DNA from: Pseudomonadota bacterium
Lineage (GTDB): Bacteria; Pseudomonadota; Gammaproteobacteria; Burkholderiales; Rhodocyclaceae
Assembly (NCBI GenBank): GCA_018241665.1
Contig: JAFEDK010000008.1
Location: 124,001 to 188,000, forward strand
Reading direction: 5' to 3'
DNA: 64,000 bases
A program made the translations under genes and the position numbers. Positions 10,673 to 19,884 of this stretch are shown here, piece after piece. The stretch's first letter is position 1. Each line of letters opens with the position of its first letter. Below the pieces are notes generated by a model. It was not told where the DNA came from. It saw only the letters and a list, made by a program, of their open reading frames with translations, and ran no database searches.

Positions 10673-11640
10673 GCGCCAAGCGCCTTCTCGCAATCGCCGT
10701 CTCCATCGGCCTGCTGGCCTGGTTGATGGCCGACGGCCGCTGGCGCGGCCTCGGCGACGTGTTCGCACGCCTCGACATGTCCACGCTGATGCTGTGCGCC
10801 GGTGGCTTCGGGCTGTCCTATATCCTTCGCGCATTGCGCGTGTTCGACGAGTTCCGCGCCCAGGCCGCCGGACGCTTCGGCACCTGCCTGCGCATCGTGC
10901 TGATCCATAACGCGATGATCAACGTGGTGCCGTTCCGCGGTGGCGAAGCGGCCTTCCCGCTGCTGCTGCGGCAGAACTTCGGCGTCGCCCTGCCCCGTGC
11001 CATCGCATCGCTGTTCTGGTTCCGCCTGCAGGACGCCTTCGTCGTGATGGCCCTTGCCGCCTTCGTGTGGCCGGGTCTGCCGGTGGCGCTCAAGGCCGCC
11101 TGCATCCTTGGCGTGATCGCGCTGGCCTGGTTGCTGCCGCGCTGGGCGCGGGCGCCCCACGACTGGGCCGATGGCAAGGCCTTCACCGCCAAGCTGGCCA
11201 AGGTGCGCGACGCCTTTGCCGAGAGCACCCGCCATGCCCGCTGCGGCTGGGTGTGGACCATCGCCAACTGGACGGTCAAGCTCGCCGCCCAGGCGGCCCT
11301 GCTGGCCGCGCTACTGCCGGCCGCCATCGACGTGGGTGCAGCCGGCGCCCTCGGCGCCGAGCTCGCCGCGATCCTGCCGGTGCAAGGCGTGGCCGGCTTC
11401 GGCACCTACGAGGCCGGCGCCGCCGCGGCGCTGCTGCCGAACGGCATCCCTCTCACGGCCGGACTGCAGGTGGCGCTGGCGTTGCATCTCTTCGTCATCG
11501 CCTGCTCCGTCACATCCGGTGCCATCGCCTGGCTCTTCCCGGCCCCAAAAACACCGGAAGCCGCCGCAGCGCCCCGCTCCGACTTACAATCCGCCTCGTC
11601 CGCCAACGACGGGGTGAATACCCGATCTGTAAACGAATAA
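10669..11640 (+). CDS. Lysylphosphatidylglycerol synthase TM-type flippase-like protein
   Basis: A 323-residue polytopic membrane protein of the LPG_synthase_TM/UPF0104 (AglD-like) family. This family includes lipid flippase domains and proteins found beside polyprenyl-linked glycosyltransferases. Family features include the conserved NVVPFRGGEAAFPLLL segment and the late GVAGFGTYEAG motif. The ATG overlaps the stop of the PAP2 gene. Only the membrane domain is present and there is no aminoacyl-transferase domain, so it is not itself a lysyl-PG synthase. Context suggests it moves or protects the lipid-linked sugar made by the next gene; this is inference. Confidence 0.8.
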   Translation: MSAKRLLAIAVSIGLLAWLMADGRWRGLGDVFARLDMSTLMLCAGGFGLSYILRALRVFDEFRAQAAGRFGTCLRIVLIHNAMINVVPFRGGEAAFPLLLRQNFGVALPRAIASLFWFRLQDAFVVMALAAFVWPGLPVALKAACILGVIALAWLLPRWARAPHDWADGKAFTAKLAKVRDAFAESTRHARCGWVWTIANWTVKLAAQAALLAALLPAAIDVGAAGALGAELAAILPVQGVAGFGTYEAGAAAALLPNGIPLTAGLQVALALHLFVIACSVTSGAIAWLFPAPKTPEAAAAPRSDLQSASSANDGVNTRSVNE

Positions 11641-11645
11641 ATACT

Positions 11646-12704
11646 ATGACTGCAGCCTCCCAGCTCTCTCCGCTCCCGCCCGCCCAGCCGCAGATTCCGG
11701 CCAACCTGCCGCCGCACCGGCTGTCGGTCGTCGTTCCCCTCTACAACGAGGAAGACAACGTGGCGCCGCTGCTCGAGCGCATCCACCTGGCCCTCGGCCC
11801 CTATCCCTATCCCTGGGAAGTGGTGATCGTCGATGACGGCAGCTCCGATCGCACCGTGGACAACCTGGAGGCCGCCGCCAAGCACTACGGCCCGCACGTG
11901 CGCATCGTCGCGCTGATGCGCAACTTCAAGCAGACGGCGGCAATGCAGGCCGGCCTCGACGCCGCCCGCGGCGACGTGATCGTCACGATGGACGGCGACC
12001 TGCAGAACGACCCGATCGACATCCCGCGCATGGTCGGCCGCCTGCTCAACGAGGATCTCGACCTCGTCGCCGGCTGGCGCAAGAACCGCAAGGACGGCAT
12101 GGTCCTGCGCAAGATCCCGTCCAAGATCGCCAACCGCCTGATCGCCAAGATCACCGGCGTGCACCTGCAGGACTATGGCTGCTCGCTGAAGGCCTTCCGT
12201 GCCAGTGCGATCAAGAACGTCCGCCTGTACGGCGAAATGCACCGCTTCATCCCGGCCTGGCTGGCCACCGTGACCACGCCGCGCAAGATCGCCCAGGAAG
12301 AGGTCACCCACCACGCGCGCATGTTCGGCCAGTCCAAGTACGGCATCTCGCGGACTTTCCGGGTCATTCTCGACCTGATCTTCGTGTACTTCTTCATGCG
12401 CTTCCGCACCCGCCCGGGCCACTTCTTCGGCGGCATCGGTCTGGGCCTGGGCGCGCTGGGCATGGTGATCCTGGGCTACCTGGGCCTGCTCAAGCTGTTC
12501 ACCGGCGCCTCCATCGGCACCCGTCCGCTGCTCTTCGGCGGCTTCTTCCTGGTCATCGCCGGCGTGCAGATGGTCACCTCCGGCGTGCTCGCCGAGTTGC
12601 TCACCCGCGTCTATTTCGAGTCCGGCCAGAGCCAGGCCTACGTGGCACGGGAAAGCGCCGCCCTGCAGGACGAACAAGGCTGGCGTTCGGCCGGCGCCCA
12701 GTAA
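11646..12704 (+). CDS. Polyprenyl-phosphate glycosyltransferase, GT2 family (ArnC/DPM-like)
   Basis: A 352-residue enzyme with a cytoplasmic GT-A domain and two C-terminal membrane helices. It is predicted to transfer a sugar from a nucleotide donor to undecaprenyl phosphate. Seen in the sequence: SVVVPLYNEEDNV at the start of the fold, the DDGSSD acid motif, the DGDLQNDP metal-binding region and helices at roughly residues 240-315. The ATG at 11646 follows the previous stop by five bases; the long open frame upstream is only a shadow of the preceding gene. It should charge the lipid donor used by the two GT39 proteins that follow. Confidence 0.9.
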   Translation: MTAASQLSPLPPAQPQIPANLPPHRLSVVVPLYNEEDNVAPLLERIHLALGPYPYPWEVVIVDDGSSDRTVDNLEAAAKHYGPHVRIVALMRNFKQTAAMQAGLDAARGDVIVTMDGDLQNDPIDIPRMVGRLLNEDLDLVAGWRKNRKDGMVLRKIPSKIANRLIAKITGVHLQDYGCSLKAFRASAIKNVRLYGEMHRFIPAWLATVTTPRKIAQEEVTHHARMFGQSKYGISRTFRVILDLIFVYFFMRFRTRPGHFFGGIGLGLGALGMVILGYLGLLKLFTGASIGTRPLLFGGFFLVIAGVQMVTSGVLAELLTRVYFESGQSQAYVARESAALQDEQGWRSAGAQ

Positions 12705-12710
12705 GCGCCG

Positions 12711-14273
12711 ATGTCGGTCCTCCACACCACCGGCGGGCGGCTCGCCGGCACGCCCGTCGGCCGCCTGATCCTTGCCCTGCCGCTGATCGCCTTCCTGTTG
12801 CGCCTCGGTGGCGCGCCGCTGTTCGACGTGGACGAAGGCGCCTTCTCCGAGGCGACGCGGGAAATGTTCGAGCGCAATGACTTCCTGTTCACTTACCTGA
12901 ACGGCAGTCCGCGCTTCGACAAGCCGATCTTCATCTACTGGCTACAGTCGATCGGCTACCTGATCTTCGGTGCCAGCGAATGGGCCTTCCGGCTGCCGTC
13001 GGCGCTGGCCGCCATCGTGTGGAGCTACGCGACCTATTTCTTCGCACGCCGGCGCGTCGGCGAAGACGCTGCGCTGATTGCGCTGGCCGTCGCCTGCACC
13101 GCCCTCGGGCCCTTCGCCATCGGCCGTGCCGCCACCGCCGACGGCCTGCTCAACTGCCTGCTGGCACTGACCCTGTTCGACGTGTGGCGCCACCTCGAAA
13201 GTGGCCGGCGCGCACCGCTGCTGCGGGCCTTCCTGTGGATGGGCCTGGGTGCCCTGACCAAGGGACCGGTCGCCCTGATCGTGCCCGGCACCGTGAGCTT
13301 CCTGTACTGCGCCAGCCGTGGCGAATGGCTGCGCTGGGCGCGGATGGTCTTCAACCCCCTCGGCTGGCTGATCCTGATCGCCCTCGTCGCCCCCTGGTAT
13401 GCCTACGCGCTGCACCGCCACGGCCAGGACTTCATCGACGGCTTCATCATGCGGCACAACGTCCAGCGCTTTTCCGGATCGCTGGAAGGTCATGGCGGCA
13501 GCGCGTTCTACTACGTGATTGCGGTTCCGCTGTTGCTGTTGCCGTGGAGCGGACTGTTCGTCGTCGCCCTCGGCAAGCTCAAGTCGGGGCTTGGCGATCC
13601 GCTGCAACGTTTCCTGTGGCTGTGGTTCGGCTTCGTGGTGGCCTTCTTCTCCCTGTCCGGCACCAAGCTGCCCCATTACGTGCTGTATGGCTGCACGCCG
13701 CTGTTCATCCTGATCGGCCTGCATGCCGGCGCGGCGCGGCGGGCCTGGCCGCATCTGCTGCTGCCGGGTCTGTTGCTGGGCCTGCTGCCAGCACTACCGA
13801 GCATTTTCGAAATACTGTCCAACAGCAAGCTGGGGGATGGCTTCTACCGGGCCCAACTGAGTCGGGCGCTGGAAGTCGGCAATAACATTTACTTCGGCCT
13901 CACCGCCTCAGCCCTGCTGATCTGGCTCATCTACGTACTGTTCTCCAAGACCTCGTTGGTGCAGCGCCTGGCTGCGACAGCCGCGCTCCAGGTCGTGCTG
14001 CTGGCCGGGTTGGTCGTGCCCTTTGCCGGCGAACTGGCCCAAGGGCCGGTGAAAGCCGCTGGACTGAAGGCCCATGAACTGGGCGGCGACGTGGTGTTCT
14101 GGAACTTCAGCACCGCCCCAAGCTTCAGCGTCTATCGCGAGGCCGTCACCCTCAAGGGCGATCCCCAGCCCGGCCAGGTCGCGCTGACGCGCGTGGACCG
14201 CCTGCCACCTGAAGTGCCGGTAGACATCCTTTTCCGCCAGGGCGGTGTAGCCCTCGTCAAGGTGAAGCCATGA
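12711..14273 (+). CDS. GT39-family membrane glycosyltransferase (ArnT/PMT-like), first copy
   Basis: A 520-residue polytopic membrane protein expected to transfer a sugar from a polyprenyl-phosphate donor to lipid A or another acceptor on the periplasmic side. The first periplasmic loop has the conserved acidic pair in LFDVDEGAFSEATREM, followed by RFDKPIFIYWLQS, the ArnT signature region. About ten hydrophobic segments follow, then a short soluble C-terminal part. It starts six bases after the GT2 gene and overlaps the next GT39 gene by ATGA. None of the arnA/B/D genes is nearby, so the sugar need not be aminoarabinose. Confidence 0.88.
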   Translation: MSVLHTTGGRLAGTPVGRLILALPLIAFLLRLGGAPLFDVDEGAFSEATREMFERNDFLFTYLNGSPRFDKPIFIYWLQSIGYLIFGASEWAFRLPSALAAIVWSYATYFFARRRVGEDAALIALAVACTALGPFAIGRAATADGLLNCLLALTLFDVWRHLESGRRAPLLRAFLWMGLGALTKGPVALIVPGTVSFLYCASRGEWLRWARMVFNPLGWLILIALVAPWYAYALHRHGQDFIDGFIMRHNVQRFSGSLEGHGGSAFYYVIAVPLLLLPWSGLFVVALGKLKSGLGDPLQRFLWLWFGFVVAFFSLSGTKLPHYVLYGCTPLFILIGLHAGAARRAWPHLLLPGLLLGLLPALPSIFEILSNSKLGDGFYRAQLSRALEVGNNIYFGLTASALLIWLIYVLFSKTSLVQRLAATAALQVVLLAGLVVPFAGELAQGPVKAAGLKAHELGGDVVFWNFSTAPSFSVYREAVTLKGDPQPGQVALTRVDRLPPEVPVDILFRQGGVALVKVKP

Positions 14274-15724
14274 ACGCGCGCAGCTACGTCGGCCCACTGG
14301 CGCTGATCGCCGCGGTCCTCACCGTATACCGCATCTGGGTGATCGGCCACCTGGGCATCGACCTGTACGTGGACGAGGCCTACTACTGGGGCTGGTCACA
14401 GAACCTGGATTGGGGCTATTTCTCCAAGCCACCGGTGATCGCCACGCTGATCGCCGGCAGCACGGCCCTGTTCGGCAACGGCCTCATCGCCATCAAGCTG
14501 CCATCCCTGCTGCTCTATCCTGCAACGGCCTTCGCGCTGTACGCGCTGGGCAGCCGGATGTACTCGCCGAAGGTGGGTTTCTGGGCCGGCCTGTCCTTCA
14601 TGTCCATGCCGCTGGTAGCGGCGCTGGGGCTGTTCGTCTCCACCGACGCCCCGCTGCTGCTGTGCTGGACCCTTGCGTTGCTGCTGCTGCTGCGAGCGCT
14701 GGACAACGGCCACTGGGGTGCCTGGCTGGCCTGCGGCGCGGTAATCGGCGTCGGCCTGATGTCCAAGTACACGATGGCCGCCTTCCTGCCGTCGGCGCTG
14801 CTGCTGATTATGCTGAACCCGAAACAGCGCCACTGGCTGCTCCGCCCGCAGCCCTGGCTGGCCGTGCTGCTGGCGGTGGCGATCCTTTCGCCCAACCTGT
14901 ACTGGAACTGGACCCACGACTTCCCTACCTTCCGCCATACCGCCGAAATCACCCGCGTCGGCGGCCACGGGGAGCGCGGCTGGCATCCGGGCCAGCTCGG
15001 CGAATTCATCGGCGCCCAGTGGCTGTCCTTCGGTCCGCTGCTCGGCGTGCTGCTGGGCATCGCACTGTTCCGCGGAGGCCGCCTGTGGCGCGATGCGTCC
15101 CATCGCACGCTGCTGGTCTTCATCGTGCCGCTGCTGCTGCTCGTCAGCCTGCAGGCCCTCACCGGTCGCGCCAACGGCAACTGGGCCGCACCGATCTTTG
15201 TCGGCGCCTGCCTGCTGGTCCCTGCGGTCTTCCTGCAGAGCGGCCGGCGCTGGCTGATCGCCGGCGTGGTAGTGAACCTCGTCGCCGCCATGCTGGCCTA
15301 TCATTGGCCAGATATCGCCCGCGCCACGGGTACTGCGCTGACCGCCAAGAACGACCCCTACAAGCGTGCGCGTGGCTGGATCCACCTGGCTGACGGCGTC
15401 GCGCCGCTACTGGAAACCCACCCCGGCAGCATCCTCGTCGGCGAAGACCGGGAGCTGATCGCCCACCTGGTGTACCGCCTGCATCCGGCCGAGTACGCGG
15501 CGTGGAATCCTGACCACCTGCCCATCGACCACTACGAGCTCACCACCACGCTGAAGGGCAAGGAAGGGCGCGACGTCCTGTACGTCGGCCGCAAGCCGGA
15601 AATCCCGGCCATCGCGGCCCGTTTCGGCGGCAGCGAACTGCTCGGCAAGGTCGTCGTGCCGGTCCACAAGGACTTCAAACGGGAGGTCTACGTCTTCCTG
15701 CTGAAGGACTTCAAGGGCTACTGA
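14270..15724 (+). CDS. GT39-family membrane glycosyltransferase, second copy
   Basis: A 484-residue membrane glycosyltransferase of the PMT_2 group, related in layout to the preceding gene but divergent. The first loop carries YVDEAYYWGWSQNLDWGYFSKPP, in which the DE pair is the usual catalytic/donor site. The central part is mostly membrane helices. The C-terminal roughly 120 residues (LADGVAPLLETHPGS onward) look like a soluble periplasmic domain. It overlaps the preceding stop by four bases and ends the operon. Two GT39 enzymes behind one GT2 suggest either two acceptors or two sequential transfers. Confidence 0.87.
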   Translation: MNARSYVGPLALIAAVLTVYRIWVIGHLGIDLYVDEAYYWGWSQNLDWGYFSKPPVIATLIAGSTALFGNGLIAIKLPSLLLYPATAFALYALGSRMYSPKVGFWAGLSFMSMPLVAALGLFVSTDAPLLLCWTLALLLLLRALDNGHWGAWLACGAVIGVGLMSKYTMAAFLPSALLLIMLNPKQRHWLLRPQPWLAVLLAVAILSPNLYWNWTHDFPTFRHTAEITRVGGHGERGWHPGQLGEFIGAQWLSFGPLLGVLLGIALFRGGRLWRDASHRTLLVFIVPLLLLVSLQALTGRANGNWAAPIFVGACLLVPAVFLQSGRRWLIAGVVVNLVAAMLAYHWPDIARATGTALTAKNDPYKRARGWIHLADGVAPLLETHPGSILVGEDRELIAHLVYRLHPAEYAAWNPDHLPIDHYELTTTLKGKEGRDVLYVGRKPEIPAIAARFGGSELLGKVVVPVHKDFKREVYVFLLKDFKGY

Positions 15725-15806
15725 ACGCCCCCGGGCCGGGCAGCGCCCTGCCCGCCCCCTGGAGGGCAAGGAAACCCGGGGCGGCCCGACGTTTCCTTGA
15801 GCGTAG

Positions 15807-17273
15807 CTACTGCCCTGCGCCGGGCTCCACGCCCGGCAGCGCGGCCAACGGCTCGTCGAGCTGGGCCGCCTCGATCTTCTGGAAGTGGGCGCTGATCTTG
15901 CGCGACGAGGTCTGCACGTCCACCACGTCCTCGTTGGCCTGGCGGATATGGGTGGCGAGCTTCTGCATGCGCTCGTCGAAGCGGTTGAAGTCCTTGGCCA
16001 GCTTGCCGAGGGCGTCCTTGATGACGTGGATCTGCTTGCGCGTCTCCACATCCTTCAGCACCGCCCGCGCGGTGTTGAGCACCGCCATCAGCGTCGTCGG
16101 CGAGACGATCCACACCCGGCGCTGCATCGCGTAGGCCACCACCTCCGGGTGGTAGGCGTGGATCTCGGCGAACACCGCCTCCGCCGGCACGAACATCACC
16201 GCCCCGTCCGACGTGACCTCCGGCTGGATGTACTTGTCGGCAATCGCATCCACGTGCTTCTTCACGTCGTTGCGGAAGGCCGTCTGGGCCGTGCGCCGCT
16301 CCAGGTCACCCACCTCGCCGGCGAACATGCGGTGGTAGTTCTCCAGCGGGAACTTCGAATCCACGACCACCATCCCGGTAGGCTCGGGCAGGCGGAGCAC
16401 ACAGTCGGCCCGTGTGCCATTCGGCAGAACGTACTGAAAATCGAAGGACTCCGGCGGCAAGGCGTTGCGCACCAGGGCTTCGAGCTGGACTTCGCCAAAG
16501 GCGCCGCGGGAGCGCTTGTCGCCGAGCAACTCCTGCAGGCTGACCACGTTGGTGGTCAGATCGCCGATTTTCTTCTGCGCCTCGTCGATGGTCGCCAGCC
16601 GCGCCATCACATTGGTGAAGGTCTCGTTGGTCTTGCGGAAGCCCTCGTCGAGACGCTGGTTCACGTGGCCGCTGATCGCCTCCAGGCGCTCCCCAACGGT
16701 GCGGTGCATGGCCTCGATGCTGTGGGTCAGCTGCTGGGACGCACCGTTCAAGCCCTTCTGCAGCAGCTCACGGTCCGCGCGGGCATGCTCGGAGAGGGTC
16801 TTGAGGGTCTCGGCCATCATCTCCGTGCGCAGCTTCTCCTGCCCGCTGGCCACCGCGGAAGCCAGTTCGGACAGACGTAGCGCCATCTCTTCCTTCTGCG
16901 TGCCGAGCTGGGCCACCAGGGCCAGATGGAGTTGCTGGAGTGCATGGCGGGAGGCGGCCTGCTCGGCGTCGAGCCGATCACGCAAGCGGTCGACCTCCCC
17001 AGCGAGCATGTCGATCACGCGGTCGCCACCGGCCGTCGCCGTGGCCTGCAGCTCCCGGACGAACTGCAGTTGCTGATGGCCGAACAGGCCCTCCAGCCGG
17101 GTATCGAGATGGGCAATCAGCTGCCCGGCGATTTCGTCCTGAACCCGATTGAGTCGGGTGATCCGCAAGGCCAGCCAGGCGACGCCAGACAGAACGGCGA
17201 GAAGCAATACGAACAGGAGTGGCAGCAAGACAGGAGCGGATTCGGGAGTCATGGCCGGAGTATACCCGGCCAT
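15807..17273 (-). CDS. rmuC: DNA recombination protein RmuC
   Basis: A membrane-anchored, coiled-coil nuclease-like protein that limits recombination at inverted repeats and is linked to anti-mobile-element activity in some bacteria. An N-terminal helix (PVLLPLLFVLLLAVLSGVAWLAL) is followed by about 200 residues of coiled coil and then the RmuC domain (about residues 260-450), including GAFGEVQLEALV and VVVDSKFPLENY. Two starts are possible, 17273 and 17252; a GGAAGGA stretch favours 17273. The C-terminus is rich in Ala/Pro. It lies 15 bases after the permease gene and is probably cotranscribed with it. Confidence 0.93.
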   Translation of the reverse strand: MAGYTPAMTPESAPVLLPLLFVLLLAVLSGVAWLALRITRLNRVQDEIAGQLIAHLDTRLEGLFGHQQLQFVRELQATATAGGDRVIDMLAGEVDRLRDRLDAEQAASRHALQQLHLALVAQLGTQKEEMALRLSELASAVASGQEKLRTEMMAETLKTLSEHARADRELLQKGLNGASQQLTHSIEAMHRTVGERLEAISGHVNQRLDEGFRKTNETFTNVMARLATIDEAQKKIGDLTTNVVSLQELLGDKRSRGAFGEVQLEALVRNALPPESFDFQYVLPNGTRADCVLRLPEPTGMVVVDSKFPLENYHRMFAGEVGDLERRTAQTAFRNDVKKHVDAIADKYIQPEVTSDGAVMFVPAEAVFAEIHAYHPEVVAYAMQRRVWIVSPTTLMAVLNTARAVLKDVETRKQIHVIKDALGKLAKDFNRFDERMQKLATHIRQANEDVVDVQTSSRKISAHFQKIEAAQLDEPLAALPGVEPGAGQ

Positions 17274-17288
17274 GCCCCCGTCCTTCCC

Positions 17289-19775
17289 TCAGCTCAGCGC
17301 CCGCAGGCTTGCCAGCGGCGGCTGGGACAGCAGGTGCCGGGTACCGACCCAGCCCGCCACCGTCACCACAATGCAGCCGGCAATGCCGCCGGCCAGCAGC
17401 GGCAGCAAGCTCGGCGCATAGGGCAGCTTGAAGACGAAATGCCCCAGCGCCCAGCCAATGCCGGTCGCCCCGGCGCCCGCCAGCACACCGGCTACCAACC
17501 CGAGCACGGCGAACTCGGCGAGCAGCGCCGCGCGCAGCTGCCCGTTGCGGGCCCCCAACGTGCGCAGGATGGCCAGTTCCTTCTCCCGCTCATCGTGGGT
17601 GGACTGCAGCGCCCCGAACAGTACGACCACGCCCGCCACTACCGCAAAGCCGAAGACGAACTGCACCGCCGCGATCAGCTGATCGACCATCGCCTGGATC
17701 TGGCCGATCACCGCCGCCACGTCGATCACCGTCAGGTTCGGGAAGGCCGCCACCAGGCGGTTGGAAAAATCCAGCTGCCCCGGCGGCAGGTAGAAGCTGG
17801 TGATGTAGCTGGCCGGTTGCTGCTCCAGCATGCCCGGCGCAGCGATCACGAAGAAGTTCACCCGCATCGAATCCCAGTCCAGCTTGCGCAGGCTGGTGAT
17901 GCGTGCCTCGCTGCGCACGCCGGCGATCTCGAAAGTCAGCAGGTCACCCATCGCCAGACCGAGGGTCTGGGCCAGCCCCTGCTCGACGGAGAACTGCGGC
18001 ACGTGCTCGTCCCCATGCCAGCGCCCAGCCACGACGCTGTTGCCGCCCGGCAGACGCGAGTCGAAGGACAGATTGAAGTCCCGGTCCACCAAACGCTTGG
18101 CCCGATCGTCCGTGTAGTCGTCGGGCCCGACCTTACGACCGTTCACCGCCACCAGGCGGCCACGGATCATCGGCTGCAGCAAAGGCTCAGGCCGGCCGTT
18201 GTCCTTGAAGAACTGGCGCAGGGCCGGCAGCTGTTCGGGCTGGATGTTGATCACGAAACGATTGGGCGCATCGGCCGGCGTGGTCTGCTTCCAGCTAGAC
18301 AGCAGGTCGCCGCGCACCAGCGTCAGCAGCAACAACGCCGTCAGCCCCATGCCGAGGGCCAGGGCCTGCACGAGACTGGCCACCGGCCTCCGCCGCAGGG
18401 ACGCCAGCCCGTAGCGCCAGCCGCTGCTGGCCACACTGCGCACATGTCCCAAGCCCCTGATCACGGCCCACGCCACGCCACCATACACCGCGAAGGCCAG
18501 CGCGAAGCCGCCGACCACCCAGGCGCCGAGCAGCGAGTCCCGCGCGATGCCGACCAGCAAGCCGGCCAGCACCAGCGCGCCCAGCGCCCAGGCGAGGCCT
18601 TCCCGCGCGGCGATGCCATCCCATTCCCGCCGCAGAACACGCAAGGTCGGCACCCGCCCCAGCCTGATCAGCGGCGGCAAAGCAAAGCCCAGCAGCAACA
18701 GCAATGACACCGCAAAACCGTGCAGCACCGGCAGCCAGCCCGGCACCGGCAACGGAAAACCGACCAGGCTGCCAAGCAGTTCGTTGAGCGCGAACTGGAC
18801 CACGAAGCCCAGCCCGCAGCCGGCCACGCCTGCCGCCAGACCGAGCAGCGCGAACTCGCCGAGGAACAGGGACAACAGGCGCGCCTGCGTCGCGCCGACG
18901 CAGCGCATTACCGCGCAACCATCCAGATGCCGCTCGACGAAGCGCCGCGTGGACAGGCCGACCGCCACCGCCGCCAGCACCACCGCCAGCATCGCCGCAA
19001 AGCGCAGGAAGCGCTCGGCACGGTCCAGCGTCGTACGCACCTCGGGCCGTGCATTCTCGACGTTCTCCAGGGTCTCGCCGCGCGCAAGGCGGGCGCGGGC
19101 CCAGTCTTCGAAGGCCTTCACCGGCGCCACGCCCCCCGCCACATGCAGCCGGTAGAAGACCCGGCTGCCCGGCTGGATCAGACCACTCGCCGGCAGGTCG
19201 GCGGCATTCATCACCAGGCGCGGCAGCAGGCTGAAAAAATTGGCGCCCCGGTCCGACTCGAAGGACAGCACGGCACTCATCTTCAGGCGGACCGCCCCCA
19301 GGCCGATCATGTCGCCGGGCTTGGCGGACAGGGCACTGGCCAGCCGCTCATCCAGCCACAGCTCGCCGGCGGCGGGAATGCCCGCCGCCACCCGGTCCGG
19401 CTGGTTGAGCCCCGGCGCGATGCGCATCGTGCCGCGCAGCGGATGTCCGTCCTCGACGGCCTTGACGCCCGCCAGCTGGGCGCCCTCGCCCAGGCTGGCC
19501 ATGCTGGTGAAGGTGCTGGAAACCACCGTCTTGAGGCCGCGCCGGCTCGCCTCGGCGCGGTAGGCGGGATCGAGGGCGTGGTCGGACACCAGCACCAGGT
19601 CGCCACCGAGCAGCTGGTTGGCCTCCCGGGCCAGCGCCTGGGCGACGCGGTCGGTGAAGAAGCCGACGCTGGTGAGGCTGGCCACGGCGATGATCAGCGC
19701 CGCCAGCAGCAGCCCCAGTTCGCCGGCGCGCAGGTCGCGCCGGAGCATGCGGAATGACAGGAAGAAGGTATTCAT
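17289..19775 (-). CDS. Large FtsX-type ABC transporter permease (YbbP-like)
   Basis: An 828-residue permease with the duplicated FtsX/MacB membrane layout: an N-terminal helix, a large periplasmic domain, a bundle of three to four helices, a second periplasmic domain and a final helix bundle. It matches the YbbP branch, whose start MNTFFLSFRMLRRDLRAGELGLLL is typical. The partner ATPase (YbbA type) normally sits directly upstream, but here the upstream gene is an amidohydrolase behind a terminator, so the ATPase must be elsewhere. Proposed substrates of the family are lipoproteins or hydrophobic compounds; the real one is not known. Confidence 0.88.
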   Translation of the reverse strand: MNTFFLSFRMLRRDLRAGELGLLLAALIIAVASLTSVGFFTDRVAQALAREANQLLGGDLVLVSDHALDPAYRAEASRRGLKTVVSSTFTSMASLGEGAQLAGVKAVEDGHPLRGTMRIAPGLNQPDRVAAGIPAAGELWLDERLASALSAKPGDMIGLGAVRLKMSAVLSFESDRGANFFSLLPRLVMNAADLPASGLIQPGSRVFYRLHVAGGVAPVKAFEDWARARLARGETLENVENARPEVRTTLDRAERFLRFAAMLAVVLAAVAVGLSTRRFVERHLDGCAVMRCVGATQARLLSLFLGEFALLGLAAGVAGCGLGFVVQFALNELLGSLVGFPLPVPGWLPVLHGFAVSLLLLLGFALPPLIRLGRVPTLRVLRREWDGIAAREGLAWALGALVLAGLLVGIARDSLLGAWVVGGFALAFAVYGGVAWAVIRGLGHVRSVASSGWRYGLASLRRRPVASLVQALALGMGLTALLLLTLVRGDLLSSWKQTTPADAPNRFVINIQPEQLPALRQFFKDNGRPEPLLQPMIRGRLVAVNGRKVGPDDYTDDRAKRLVDRDFNLSFDSRLPGGNSVVAGRWHGDEHVPQFSVEQGLAQTLGLAMGDLLTFEIAGVRSEARITSLRKLDWDSMRVNFFVIAAPGMLEQQPASYITSFYLPPGQLDFSNRLVAAFPNLTVIDVAAVIGQIQAMVDQLIAAVQFVFGFAVVAGVVVLFGALQSTHDEREKELAILRTLGARNGQLRAALLAEFAVLGLVAGVLAGAGATGIGWALGHFVFKLPYAPSLLPLLAGGIAGCIVVTVAGWVGTRHLLSQPPLASLRALS

Positions 19776-19797
19776 GTGGCTTGAGGCAGGGAAGCGG

Positions 19798-19836
19798 CAA
19801 AAAAATTCCGGCCGGACGGAAAACCGGGGCCGGAAT
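19798..19836 (-). terminator. Rho-independent terminator after the M20 amidohydrolase
   Basis: On the minus strand a 9-bp perfect stem (ATTCCGGCC paired with GGCCGGAAT, 19805-19836) is followed by seven T's. It separates the amidohydrolase from the downstream permease and rmuC, which therefore need their own promoter. Confidence 0.85.
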
Positions 19837-19884
19837 CTTTCGAATTATCCGCGCGGATCGATGACAGCCCTGCGCTCAGCCCGC

